Source: Acidobacteriota bacterium (lineage in GTDB: Bacteria; Acidobacteriota; Blastocatellia; Pyrinomonadales; Pyrinomonadaceae). Taken from it: a stretch of DNA of 10,868 bases. Within the stretch, counting starts at the first letter, position 1, and each line of letters starts with the position of its first letter. The notes under the pieces were generated by a model. The model searched no databases. It had not been told where the DNA came from and was given only the letters and a program-made list of their open reading frames with translations. The stretch spans positions 1 through 10,868 of the forward strand of contig JABFSB010000155.1 in NCBI GenBank assembly GCA_013140875.1, written 5' to 3'. Of this stretch, positions 1 to 8,020 are shown one piece after another. Both the position numbers and the translations under genes were made by a program.

Positions 1-708
1 GGCGGCAATTCGCGGCTTGTCGAAGAACTCGCGGCGCGTATCGGCACGGAAAATATCAAGCTTGAAAAACGCGTCACTGAGATCGTGCAGGTACGTGGGG
101 TTGTCACGGTTGCGGCGGGCCAGGCCGATCTGTACAGAGCCGACGCCTGCATTTGCACCGCACCTATACCCAGCCTGCGAAAGATTAAATTCGACCCGCC
201 TCTTCCTTCCGCCCAAGCGGCAGCAGCTGAAAAGCTCGGCTACGCACGCATAACCAAAAACAGCGTGCTTTTTGATGAACGGTTTTGGAAAGCCGAGAAT
301 TTCTCGATGGTGACCGACACAACTTCGCATTATTATTTTCACAGCACCCAAAACCAGCCCGGCAAACAAGGTATCCTCACCGCCTACGCCGTCGGCGACA
401 AAGCGGATGTGCTTGCCTCACAGGACGACGCACGGCGGCAGATCATTGTTTCTCGTGACCTTATCGACTATAACTGGTCGGCCCCGAACCTCTCTCGCGG
501 CATTGCGTCTTACGCCTGGCAGCGCGACGAATTCACGAAAGGCGCCTATGCTATCTACGGCCCAGGCGAATGGTTCGGCCTTCGCCCGATCCTTTCCCGT
601 CCGCACCTGAAAGTCTTGTTCGCCGGCGAACACATCGCCGACTGGCAAGGCTTTATGGAAGGCGCCATCGAATCCGGCGAAGCCGCCGCCGCGAGTCTTA
701 TCAAATAA
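1..708 (+). CDS. Flavin-dependent amine oxidase (FAD-binding), C-terminal part
   Basis: The reading frame is open from the first base, so the 5' end lies outside the window; 235 residues are visible. It begins with GGNSRLVEELAARIG, like the segment before the second FAD-contact region of flavin amine oxidases. Next come an ADACICTAPIPSL stretch, resembling the strand in this family that closes on the flavin, and a FDPPLP segment. Near the C-terminus is FAGEHIADWQGFMEGAIESG (about residues 207-226), the family's signature C-terminal FAD-binding motif. Family members use FAD to oxidise a C-N or related bond, with O2 as acceptor. The substrate (monoamine, polyamine, amino acid or carotenoid-like) cannot be read from this fragment. 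The N-terminal Rossmann motif is not visible. The stop at 706-708 is followed by no clear terminator, so read-through toward the receptor gene is possible, although that gene seems to have its own control region. The family call is firm and the substrate is unknown. Confidence 0.88.
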   Translation, partial: GGNSRLVEELAARIGTENIKLEKRVTEIVQVRGVVTVAAGQADLYRADACICTAPIPSLRKIKFDPPLPSAQAAAAEKLGYARITKNSVLFDERFWKAENFSMVTDTTSHYYFHSTQNQPGKQGILTAYAVGDKADVLASQDDARRQIIVSRDLIDYNWSAPNLSRGIASYAWQRDEFTKGAYAIYGPGEWFGLRPILSRPHLKVLFAGEHIADWQGFMEGAIESGEAAAASLIK

Positions 709-744
709 ATCTTCGCCAGTTTCCGATCTCCATCTTTCGAAAAA

Positions 745-783
745 TTAACACCGATTTAACTAACGTTTTACACCGCGTTAACC
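745..783 (+). promoter_or_regulatory. Tandem 11-bp direct-repeat operator (PhoP/PhoB-box-like)
   Basis: Four hexamers lie at a strict 11-bp period: TTAACA (745-750), TTAACT (756-761), TTTACA (767-772) and TTAACC (778-783), each separated by 5 bp. OmpR/PhoB-family response regulators bind head-to-tail sites with this 11-bp period. The Bacillus subtilis PhoP consensus, TT(A/C/T)A(C/T)A repeats about 5 bp apart, matches closely. The array ends 9 bp before a possible -10 (793-798), where an activator of this type normally sits. The repeats are seen directly; the regulator and its signal are inferred. The array lies in the intergenic space and points at the receptor gene downstream. Confidence 0.55.
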
Positions 784-792
784 TCGCCTCCC

Positions 793-798
793 TATTCT
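793..798 (+). promoter_or_regulatory. Possible -10 element of the receptor gene promoter
   Basis: TATTCT matches TATAAT at 4 of 6 positions and lies 9 bp after the last repeat of the 11-bp operator array. No good -35 hexamer stands 17 bp upstream; the repeats fill that place, as in activator-dependent Pho-type promoters. If it is used, transcription would start near 805 and leave a leader of about 110 nt. On sequence alone this is a weak call; its position relative to the array is the main support. Confidence 0.3.
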
Positions 799-889
799 TG
801 CTTTTGCAAGCCACAAAACAAACAGAATTCAGACCAAGGCGGTTTGCGGGCAATTTCCGCACCTTACCGTCTCGCGTCATTTTTCGAGA
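797..889 (+). other. Receptor mRNA leader with three short dyads
   Basis: Three perfect 5-bp inverted repeats follow each other between the presumed start of transcription and the Shine-Dalgarno site: CTTGC/GCAAG (797-801 and 806-810, 4-nt loop), TGCGG/CCGCA (845-849 and 857-861, 7-nt loop) and TCTCG/CGAGA (870-874 and 885-889, 10-nt loop). The first overlaps the presumed start site, so it may act as DNA rather than RNA. I do not recognise any known riboswitch class here. Stems this short can occur by chance, so a regulatory role is only a possibility. Confidence 0.2.
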
Positions 890-902
890 GATTTATTTGA
901 TC

Positions 903-907
903 GAGGA
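903..907 (+). promoter_or_regulatory. Shine-Dalgarno site of the TonB-dependent receptor
   Basis: GAGGA ends 6 nt before the ATG at 914. It supports that start, which is also the one giving a proper signal peptide. Confidence 0.75.
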
Positions 908-913
908 ACAAAT

Positions 914-3900
914 ATGAAAGCGAAGCTAATTTCGTTATTTTTTGCATCAGTTTTGTCATTATTCATAACCGCGTCGATATCGGCGCAGGCGGATCAGGGC
1001 CGGATCGCCGGCCGGATAACCGACGCAAACGGGGCAGCGGTGCCCGGAGCGACGGTAAACGTTACCAACGAGCAAACCGGCGAAGCCCGAACCGCAACGG
1101 CCAATACGGAGGGAGCCTTTTTGGTTGTTGCACTAAAACCTTCGAAGTACACGGTCGGCATTGCAGCACCGAATTTCGAACCGTCGACCACAAAAAATAT
1201 TGAGGTGCTCGTCGGTCAACAGCTTGATCTTGAACTTAAGCTGCAGGCTCAGGGCGTGACCGCTCAGGTAGATATTCTGACCGGCGAGGACGCGGTAATA
1301 AATACGTCGTCGGCAGCAATGAGCGCCAACGTCAACGCCCGGGAAGTCGAAGGCTTGCCGATCAACGGCCGCCAGCTTTCGCAGCTTTACCTGCAAGCTC
1401 CGGGCGGAGTCAACAGCGGTACGGGAACGTTTTCCGACATTCGATTCTCGGGCCGGGCAAACAATCAGAACGTCATCCGGTATGACGGCGTCGAAGGAAC
1501 GGCGATCATCGATTCCAGCCCAGGCAATCTCAACGGTGAGATACCTTCGCCTTTCCGCCTTCAGTCCAGCCTGGAAAACGTTCAGGAATTTCGCGTGGAT
1601 TCGAGCAACTTTCCGGCCGAATTCGGAACGGGAACCGGCGGGCAGATCAGCGTAGTCACCAAGTCGGGCGGAAACCAGTTTCATGGCTCTGCTTTCGAAT
1701 ATCTGCGGCGGGATTCGCTTGACGCGAGAAATTTTTTTGATAATACGTCTCCCGGAATCGACAAGAGCAAACTTTCGCTCGACCAGTTCGGTGGATCGAT
1801 CGGCGGACCGATCGTCAAAGACAAACTGTTCTTTTTTGGCAGCTACGAACGATACCGCGGCCGATTCGGATTGAACTTTGTCGAAGCGGCGCCAAGCTTG
1901 AGCCTTGCCGCTCCCGGTGCAATTATTCCCGGTTCCGTTACTTCGACCAATCCCAGCGGTACGCCGGTCAATCCAGCGATCCAGCCATTTATCGCCGCAT
2001 TTCGGTCACCGAACGCAGTGGTCGTGCCGGGTGCTTCCGGCGTGACGGGCTTTGATATTCTTCAGCTTCAGGACAACGAAAAGACCGACGAAAAGGCGTA
2101 CGCGGCGCGGATCGATTTCCAGATCAACCGAATGCACAAGGCCTATGCCCGTTTTTTCCGGGACGAGGGAACGGACATCGCTCCGGAAGGCGTTTCGGGA
2201 CGCGTTGTGTCGATCGAGGCGGTACCGCAAAACGGGGTTGCCGGACTGCAGTCGATCCTTAATAGCGAAGGAACTTTGATAAACGAATTTAAGTTCGGCT
2301 ATAACGGCGCCCGGACCCGTATTAACGGTTCGGCCCCTGTCGTCAACGGCCTTGATTTTTCGACGTTGATCCTGAACATTTCGGGCAGCGTTGCCAACAC
2401 CGGTATCGCCGGCCAGGGAACGTCGTCAGGTATCTCGATTCCGGGCGGTTTGGTCCGGGCAAACAGCGCGACCAACGGACGCGGCCAGCCATATACTCCT
2501 TATTCGCTTGGGTTTATCGACAGCTTAAATTGGATCAGCGGAAATCACAATTTCAAGTTCGGCGGCGAATTGAGATTGATAAGGCTTTACACCGACCGTC
2601 TTGGCGGAACGACGTATACTTTCTCGAACTTGGCGGCATTTCTTGCCAATACGCCCGCTTCGGTACAGTATCTCGGCGATGTCAGTGCACCAAGCCCTTT
2701 TAATAACGGGTTCACTGGCCAAAGGCTTGCTAAACAGGAATATTACATCGGCTACGGACAGGACGAGTGGAAAATTCGTCCGAATCTCACCTTAAGCTAT
2801 GGCCTGCGATACGAGTATTTTGCGCCGCTACGCGAAGCAAATAATGCACAGGTACTTTTTGATATCGATAACGGGGTTCTGCGTCCGTCAAACGAATCCG
2901 CGTTCAAATCATCCAAGACGAATTTCGGTCCGCGTGTTGCCCTATCATGGTCACCGAATCCCGACGGTACGGGACTCTTTGCCGGAGGAAAGACCGTTTT
3001 AAGGGGCGGCGTCGGCTTATACTACGGTCCTGGTCAGACCGAGGATCAGATCCAACCGATCGAAAGCGACCGCATCAGCTCGACTGTCACGAGCGGCAGT
3101 TTGCTGGCCTTTCCCGCGAACATTCCGGGAATCGTGGCAAATTTTAACGCCAACCCGACAAACCGAAGCTATCAGCCGCGTGCTTACTCAAGTAACTACG
3201 AGATCCCCGAGCGGATCCTGCAATACACTTTTTCGTGGCAGCAGCAGTTACCCTACAACCTTACTTCGACCATCGCGTATGTCGGCAGTCAGGGCAGAAA
3301 TCTCTTTTTGAGAAGCGTTGCGAACCGCATCCTGTCGGGTCAGACGACCATTCTGAACGGCTCGAACATACCGACCGGCGTGGGCTTGGTCAACCGTACC
3401 AACGCGGGCGGCCAGGTCATCGGCGTTACAACCGTCCGCCAGTTCAGCATTGTCAACGGCTCAACGGTCTCGAATCCGTTTGCCGAGGTCGACTACAAGA
3501 CCAGCGGCGGCGATGACACCTATAATGCGTTGCAGTTCTCATTACAGAGAAGTTTCCGCACCGGTTTGACAATGAACATGCAGTACACCTTCGGCAAGAG
3601 CAAAGGTACGACCGCCGGTTCGAACGAAGCCCGGACCTCATCGCAACTGGAGAATTTCGAAGCGGACCGCGGCCGAAATAATTTCGACATTCGGCACACC
3701 TTCAACATAAGTGCTCTTTACGAATTGCCTATCGGCCCCGGCAAAATGTGGAATTTTGGGAAAACCGGCAATTTTCTGCTCGGAGGTTGGGAAATAGGCG
3801 GAATCGTTAATGCGAGAAGCGGCGTTCCGGTAGAGATTCTTGTCGTCAGGCCCGATATTGTCGTTCAGTGTCAGCTTTCGACTGGTTGCCCGAACGGTGC

Positions 3901-4486
3901 CGGCGGAACGTTTGCAAACGGTTTCGTTGCGAATCTGCCGAGTTTTGGGTCTGCATTTCCAGCGTTACCTTCAGGGTTTGTTGCGGTGATAAATACTTCG
4001 GGCGGCGGCAACTCGCGTAACATTCGCCGGCCTAATCTGATCGCCGGTGTCGACCCGTACCTGAATAACGACCGGAACTTTATCAATCCGGCGGCGTTTG
4101 CTACGCCCGCACCCGGAACCTTTGGCGATTTTCCGCGAAATGAGCTGTCGGGCCCGACGTTCAAGCAGGTGGATCTGATCCTTGCAAAACGGTTCCGGTT
4201 TACCGAAACGCTGAATTTCGAGTTTAGGACGGAAGTTTTCAACTTGTTCAATCAAACGAACTTCGCGAATCCGTCGACCACGCTGAACAACGCATTGCCG
4301 AATTTGAGTTTTAACACGGCAACGTCGGCTTATTCGGCCACCACGTCAAACGTAGTACAACCGGGACAGGCGTATACACAAAGTGCGGCCGGTGCGACCT
4401 TTGGCCTGCTCCGCTCGACCGTCGGCCGAACGGTTGGTTTGGGATCGAACCGGCAGATCCAGTTCGCTTTCCGGTTCAACTTTTAG
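914..4486 (+). CDS. TonB-dependent receptor with carboxypeptidase-regulatory-like domain (Oar-like)
   Basis: This 1190-residue outer-membrane protein should take up a large or scarce ligand using energy passed on by TonB-ExbB-ExbD. Residues 1-25 are a Sec signal peptide: Lys near the N-terminus, a hydrophobic LFFASVLSLFITA core, and a likely cut after SISAQA. Residues about 28-112 form a CarboxypepD_reg/Ig-like domain (GRIAGRITDANGAAVPGATV start). Residues about 118-256 form the plug, with VEGLPINGRQLSQL, QEFRVDSSNFPAEFGTGTGG and ISVVTKSGGNQFHGS, all typical of acidobacterial receptors. The rest is a beta-barrel with many aromatic-rich alternating strands. It ends in QIQFAFRFNF, with a terminal Phe as expected for BAM-assembled barrels. 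Length suits the family (about 1000-1250). The ATG at 914 has a good ribosome site. No neighbouring SusD, peptidase or transporter reveals the ligand. The upstream 11-bp repeat array suggests control by a PhoB/PhoP-type regulator, which would fit a phosphate-related ligand, but that is inference. Confidence 0.93.
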   Translation: MKAKLISLFFASVLSLFITASISAQADQGRIAGRITDANGAAVPGATVNVTNEQTGEARTATANTEGAFLVVALKPSKYTVGIAAPNFEPSTTKNIEVLVGQQLDLELKLQAQGVTAQVDILTGEDAVINTSSAAMSANVNAREVEGLPINGRQLSQLYLQAPGGVNSGTGTFSDIRFSGRANNQNVIRYDGVEGTAIIDSSPGNLNGEIPSPFRLQSSLENVQEFRVDSSNFPAEFGTGTGGQISVVTKSGGNQFHGSAFEYLRRDSLDARNFFDNTSPGIDKSKLSLDQFGGSIGGPIVKDKLFFFGSYERYRGRFGLNFVEAAPSLSLAAPGAIIPGSVTSTNPSGTPVNPAIQPFIAAFRSPNAVVVPGASGVTGFDILQLQDNEKTDEKAYAARIDFQINRMHKAYARFFRDEGTDIAPEGVSGRVVSIEAVPQNGVAGLQSILNSEGTLINEFKFGYNGARTRINGSAPVVNGLDFSTLILNISGSVANTGIAGQGTSSGISIPGGLVRANSATNGRGQPYTPYSLGFIDSLNWISGNHNFKFGGELRLIRLYTDRLGGTTYTFSNLAAFLANTPASVQYLGDVSAPSPFNNGFTGQRLAKQEYYIGYGQDEWKIRPNLTLSYGLRYEYFAPLREANNAQVLFDIDNGVLRPSNESAFKSSKTNFGPRVALSWSPNPDGTGLFAGGKTVLRGGVGLYYGPGQTEDQIQPIESDRISSTVTSGSLLAFPANIPGIVANFNANPTNRSYQPRAYSSNYEIPERILQYTFSWQQQLPYNLTSTIAYVGSQGRNLFLRSVANRILSGQTTILNGSNIPTGVGLVNRTNAGGQVIGVTTVRQFSIVNGSTVSNPFAEVDYKTSGGDDTYNALQFSLQRSFRTGLTMNMQYTFGKSKGTTAGSNEARTSSQLENFEADRGRNNFDIRHTFNISALYELPIGPGKMWNFGKTGNFLLGGWEIGGIVNARSGVPVEILVVRPDIVVQCQLSTGCPNGAGGTFANGFVANLPSFGSAFPALPSGFVAVINTSGGGNSRNIRRPNLIAGVDPYLNNDRNFINPAAFATPAPGTFGDFPRNELSGPTFKQVDLILAKRFRFTETLNFEFRTEVFNLFNQTNFANPSTTLNNALPNLSFNTATSAYSATTSNVVQPGQAYTQSAAGATFGLLRSTVGRTVGLGSNRQIQFAFRFNF

Positions 4487-4504
4487 GCGACATCGAAAAC
4501 CGAC

Positions 4505-4541
4505 AAAAAAAGGGCGGGCCCGACGAGGCCCGCCCTTTTTT
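4505..4541. terminator. Bidirectional intrinsic terminator between convergent genes
   Basis: A perfect 9-bp GC-rich stem, GGGCGGGCC (4512-4520) paired with GGCCCGCCC (4527-4535), has a 6-nt loop. It is flanked by seven A on the left (4505-4511) and six T on the right (4536-4541). Either strand therefore gives a hairpin followed by a U tract. It sits 18 bp after the receptor stop and 14 bp before the stop of the convergent gene, so it can end both transcripts. Confidence 0.95.
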
Positions 4542-4555
4542 CAATCTTAAAGCGA

Positions 4556-6655
4556 CTATTTTACCGCCGTCGCCTTAGCTTCACGCGGGTCGTAAGGCGT
4601 CGCTTGATACTTTCTTACGGCTTCCTGGGCGTTGTCATAGTTGTCGTTGAGTTTCTCTGCTCGGCCGTAGGCCGAGGACGCACGGTTGCGGTCGCCCTTG
4701 GCATCATAGGCATTGCCCATTTTGATTTCCGCCCAGACCTGCAGCCAGGTGGGCGAGAGGTCACCGCTTAACGTTGCCTTGAAATTGTCGATCGCAAGGT
4801 CATAGTTCCTTTGCTCCAGGAACAGAAGGCCTAGGTGATAATAGATCCACGAATTCGAGCGGTCTAGTTTTAATGCCGCTTCGAACTGGGCCTGGGCCTC
4901 GACGTAATTGCCTTCCTTGAACTGCTCGATGCCGCGGCGGGCGATCGATGAAACGCGGAGGTCCGGCGAAATGCGGAGAAGCTTGTAAGACGGATCGATA
5001 ACCACCGACAATGGCTTGCCTTCCGATTCGATATTGAAATCGGCGGTCGCTTCGTCGACCTGAACGGTTACGGTCTTCAGTCCACCTTCGCCCTCGGAGC
5101 GAAGCTGAATATCGACCGGCAGCCTCAAATTGTCGTAGTTTTGCTTGATAGTTCCGCGTGCCACGAACTTGCCGCCCTTTGTGCGGATAATAAGGTAATC
5201 CGATGAGAATTCGGGTACTCCGGTGCCTTCGACCCAGCGGGCGAAGAAATAGCGCATATTTTCGTCAGCTATTTTGGTCGTAAGCTTTTCAAAATCTTCG
5301 ATCGAGGCGTTCTTGCCGCGATATTCCTGAAGGAAAGTCCGCAGCAGCTTATCGAATTTCTGTGCGCCGAGCGTGTCGCGCAAAAGTTTATAAACAAAGG
5401 CTCCTTTTGCGTACATGATGTATTGGTACGCGATCGATTGGTCGTCGAGATTTGCCGGAGCACGCAGCAGCGAGGCCGTCTGTTCGAAAGTAAGCGACTT
5501 TTCAAGCAGCTCACGGCGAAGGCCTTCCGCTTGCGGCTGGTTCAGCGTACTTTCGCGAAGCGAAAAAGCGCTGTATTCGGCCAGGCCTTGCGATAGCCAC
5601 GCATCATCAAACGATTTGAGGCCTACGGTCTGTCCCCACCATTGCAGAGCGGCCTCACGCTGCAACCGCTCGGTCGTTATGGGGCGGTCCTGTTCGAACT
5701 GGCGGTTCGACATGAACAGCATTCCGAGCGAAGAATAAAATTCGAGGCTTTCATCGTCGATCTGGGCGACGATCAGCTTTTTGCCCATGTCGGGCGAGCC
5801 GAACTTTTGGTTGTAGAATCCGAGGGCCTTTCCGAGCGTCTCACCATAGCTTGCAACCAGGTTGTCGTTGCCCGGACGCGTATAAAACTGAACTTCGTAA
5901 TCGCCGATGCGGAGATTTCGGTTGACGAATTTGCCATACGCAATATTGCCGATCAAGCCCGGTTTCGCCTGAGTAAACCTGAACTTGCCGCCCGCGGAAG
6001 TTACCGGCGTATCGCTAAAACCGACGACCTGCAAACCCGCCGGAGCCGTGATAGATATGTCCGAGCTTGCGGGGTCGGCCGCGTAATCGTGAAACGGAAA
6101 CCATCGCGCGGCATACATCAAATAGCCTTGATCGTCGCCGATATAAGCAAGCCTCTTTGTCAAAAGCGGCCCGCCGCTCGGCGTATTCAGGACACCGCTG
6201 TACTTGAACCGCAGCTTAAGCGGCGTGCCTTTGGTCACGGTGTCGCCAAGGTCGATGCGGACGCTTGGGCCGAGATCGGTTACGCCGACCTGGTCCTGTA
6301 CAAAGGTGATGCCGCCCGGCGGAGTTGTGGCCCCTGTCACGGCCGTTACGGGCGGTTTTATCTTTGATGTCGTGGTTTTCGCCGGTCCTGTGCCTGTCGA
6401 GGCGTCAAGGCGGGTTATCGAATCAACCTTGAGCGAACCGTTCAATTCGAACGAAACCGATCGCGTATCTTCAAGAGGTACAAAACTTACGTCTGCCGTA
6501 GCCGTCAATTTATTCTCTGCCGGCGAAAGCTGAGCATCGATCTGATAGTTTGTAACGTCGAACGGCGTCCGTTGTATCTGCTGCGAAAAGGTTGGAACCG
6601 ATAGAGCAACGGTCACAGCCGCAAGCCGAAGAATCTGTCGCTGAATGTGTCTCAT
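4556..6655 (-). CDS. Exported M1-peptidase-like protein with C-terminal TPR domain; zinc site lost
   Basis: The 699-residue protein starts with a Sec signal peptide (residues 1-25, cut near TFS-QQ, no lipobox Cys). Residues about 28-260 resemble the N-terminal beta domain of M1 aminopeptidases, interrupted by a Thr/Pro-rich stretch at about 86-115. Residues about 265-470 resemble the thermolysin-like catalytic domain, with the WWGQTV and WLSQGLAEY landmarks and a YAKGA segment (Tyr415). The zinc site is absent: at HEXXH-X18-E the protein has Arg333, Glu334, Leu337 and Gln356, with spacing intact. Only the general-base Glu remains, and no GxMEN motif is recognisable. Residues about 571-672 form roughly three TPR repeats (FKEGNYVEAQAQFEAALKLD and following), a protein-binding fold. 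I infer a non-catalytic periplasmic binding or scaffold protein. A different, unrecognised metal-independent activity cannot be excluded. The start lacks a clear Shine-Dalgarno site, but the signal peptide supports it. It is convergent with the receptor gene, sharing its terminator, and 138 bp separate it from the operon upstream. Confidence 0.85.
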   Translation of the reverse strand: MRHIQRQILRLAAVTVALSVPTFSQQIQRTPFDVTNYQIDAQLSPAENKLTATADVSFVPLEDTRSVSFELNGSLKVDSITRLDASTGTGPAKTTTSKIKPPVTAVTGATTPPGGITFVQDQVGVTDLGPSVRIDLGDTVTKGTPLKLRFKYSGVLNTPSGGPLLTKRLAYIGDDQGYLMYAARWFPFHDYAADPASSDISITAPAGLQVVGFSDTPVTSAGGKFRFTQAKPGLIGNIAYGKFVNRNLRIGDYEVQFYTRPGNDNLVASYGETLGKALGFYNQKFGSPDMGKKLIVAQIDDESLEFYSSLGMLFMSNRQFEQDRPITTERLQREAALQWWGQTVGLKSFDDAWLSQGLAEYSAFSLRESTLNQPQAEGLRRELLEKSLTFEQTASLLRAPANLDDQSIAYQYIMYAKGAFVYKLLRDTLGAQKFDKLLRTFLQEYRGKNASIEDFEKLTTKIADENMRYFFARWVEGTGVPEFSSDYLIIRTKGGKFVARGTIKQNYDNLRLPVDIQLRSEGEGGLKTVTVQVDEATADFNIESEGKPLSVVIDPSYKLLRISPDLRVSSIARRGIEQFKEGNYVEAQAQFEAALKLDRSNSWIYYHLGLLFLEQRNYDLAIDNFKATLSGDLSPTWLQVWAEIKMGNAYDAKGDRNRASSAYGRAEKLNDNYDNAQEAVRKYQATPYDPREAKATAVK

Positions 6656-6793
6656 TTAGTGTACGAAAACCCTAACCCTTAATAATCATGCTTTCTTATG
6701 ATGTTCGCGGTCCGGTATTCGTTTGCCTTTCGACAGACTGGATACGATTATGCGGCGAATTAACCCCGACTGGCTGGCGGTTGCGCAAGCGGT

Positions 6794-7993
6794 TTATTTC
6801 AGCTTGGCAAGCCTTTCCGCCGCCGCCTCGAGCGTTTCGTCTTTCTTGCAGAAACAGAACCTGACCATTTGCGAACCCATTGTGGGGTCGTGATAAAAAG
6901 ATGATCCGGGCACGACGGCGACGCCGATCTCGCGGATCAGGTGTTTGGTGAATTCGATGTCGTTCTTAAAGCCGAACTCGGAAATATCCGTCATTACGTA
7001 ATAGGCACCTTCCGGCGTGTCGCACTTAAAACCCGCGTCGCGTAAAACGGGCACTATGAAGTCACGCTTTCGCTGATATTCCTTTTGCAATTCTTCGTAA
7101 TAGCTTGGCGGCAAGCTCATCGCATATGCGCCCGCGTGCTGCAACGGGTTGGCCGCGCCTACCGTCAAGAAATCATGCACCTTGCGGATAGCTCCTGAAA
7201 TATCCGGCGGTGCGATGCAGTATCCCACACGCCAGCCGGTGACCGAGTAGGTTTTCGAAAGCGAATTCACGACCACGGTGCGTTCGCGCATTCCTTCGAT
7301 ATTGGCCATGCACACGTGCTCGAACGGATCGCCGTCTTCATCGATGCTGTACGTGATGTGCTCGTAGATCTCGTCGGTAAAGCACAATGCATCGTACTGT
7401 TTGCAGAGGTCGGCGATGAATTCCAACTCGTCGCGGCTGTAGACCTTCCCGGTCGGATTGTTCGGGTTGCAGATGATGATCGCCTTTGTGCGTTCGTTGA
7501 AGGCGGCCTTTAACTCTTCGCGGTCGAAAACAAAGCCATTGTCCGTTCGATAAAGCGGAACGTGACGCGGCGTCGCGTCGGAAAGGATCGCGTCCGGTGC
7601 GTAGTTCTCATAAAACGGTTCGAAAACGACGACCTCTTCGCCCGGATCGACCGTTGCCATCATCGCGGCGATCATTCCCTCGGTCGAGCCGCACGTCACG
7701 GTGATCTCCGTTTCGGGATCGATGTCCATCCCAAGAAACCACATAGTTTTCTTCGCGATCGCGTCGCGAAATTCCTTCACGCCCCACGTCACCGCGTACT
7801 GGTTGTGATCGGCGGCAATTGCCTCCTGGGCCTTGCGTTTTATGTCTTCGGGTGCCGCCCAATCGGGAAATCCCTGGCCAAGATTCACGGCACCATACTT
7901 CGCCGCCTCACGGCTCATCTCGCGGATTACCGATTCGGTGAAGGACCCGGCTTTTTGAGAAATACGAGTTTTCGATGTCTTGGTTTGGTTCAT
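6794..7993 (-). CDS. Class I/II PLP-dependent aminotransferase (aspartate/kynurenine/methionine type)
   Basis: This 399-residue cytoplasmic enzyme of PLP fold type I moves an amino group from an amino acid to a 2-oxo acid. The N-terminal VNLGQGFPDW, the Y-A-V-T-W-G segment and CGSTEGM, which contacts the cofactor phosphate, all fit the family. CNPNNPTG (175-182) carries the conserved Asn179, TDEIYEH has Asp207 that pairs with the pyridine nitrogen, and NSLSKTYSVTGWRVGY has the Schiff-base Lys247. Arg378 in MVRF is the expected carboxylate-binding Arg. The FPDW and FYENY segments resemble kynurenine/methionine aminotransferases (KAT, YbdL-like), but substrate range cannot be fixed by reading. 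It is not a DegT-type sugar aminotransferase. AAGGTG ends 5 nt before the ATG and supports this start. It is the last gene of the run, 27 nt after the glycosyltransferase stop, so co-transcription is likely even though its role in glycan synthesis is not evident. No convincing terminator follows it. Confidence 0.9.
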   Translation of the reverse strand: MNQTKTSKTRISQKAGSFTESVIREMSREAAKYGAVNLGQGFPDWAAPEDIKRKAQEAIAADHNQYAVTWGVKEFRDAIAKKTMWFLGMDIDPETEITVTCGSTEGMIAAMMATVDPGEEVVVFEPFYENYAPDAILSDATPRHVPLYRTDNGFVFDREELKAAFNERTKAIIICNPNNPTGKVYSRDELEFIADLCKQYDALCFTDEIYEHITYSIDEDGDPFEHVCMANIEGMRERTVVVNSLSKTYSVTGWRVGYCIAPPDISGAIRKVHDFLTVGAANPLQHAGAYAMSLPPSYYEELQKEYQRKRDFIVPVLRDAGFKCDTPEGAYYVMTDISEFGFKNDIEFTKHLIREIGVAVVPGSSFYHDPTMGSQMVRFCFCKKDETLEAAAERLAKLK

Positions 7994-8020
7994 GATCGCA
8001 CCTTTTGCACAAAGTGATTA

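Noticed and set aside
570..917. 115-codon + strand frame bridging the amine oxidase end and the receptor start
   Set aside because: Its first part is out of frame with the amine oxidase coding region and the rest covers the operator array and leader; the product looks random.
1133..1684. 183-codon minus-strand open frame inside the receptor gene
   Set aside because: It is antisense to the conserved signature and plug region of the receptor and its product has no family resemblance.
5642..6367. 241-codon open frame on the + strand opposite the M1-like gene
   Set aside because: It runs antisense to a gene with clear domains and a signal peptide. The product is Arg/Val/Asp-rich with no recognisable motif, as expected from codon bias of the true strand.
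6664..6680. Telomere-like CCCTAACCCT run before the M1-like gene
   Set aside because: It holds fewer than two full units and is not repeated elsewhere; it is best explained by chance in the short intergenic gap.
6685..6703. ATCAT/ATGAT inverted repeat in the gap upstream of the M1-like gene
   Set aside because: Only 5 bp of AT-rich pairing with an 8-nt spacer and no supporting promoter element; too weak to call an operator.
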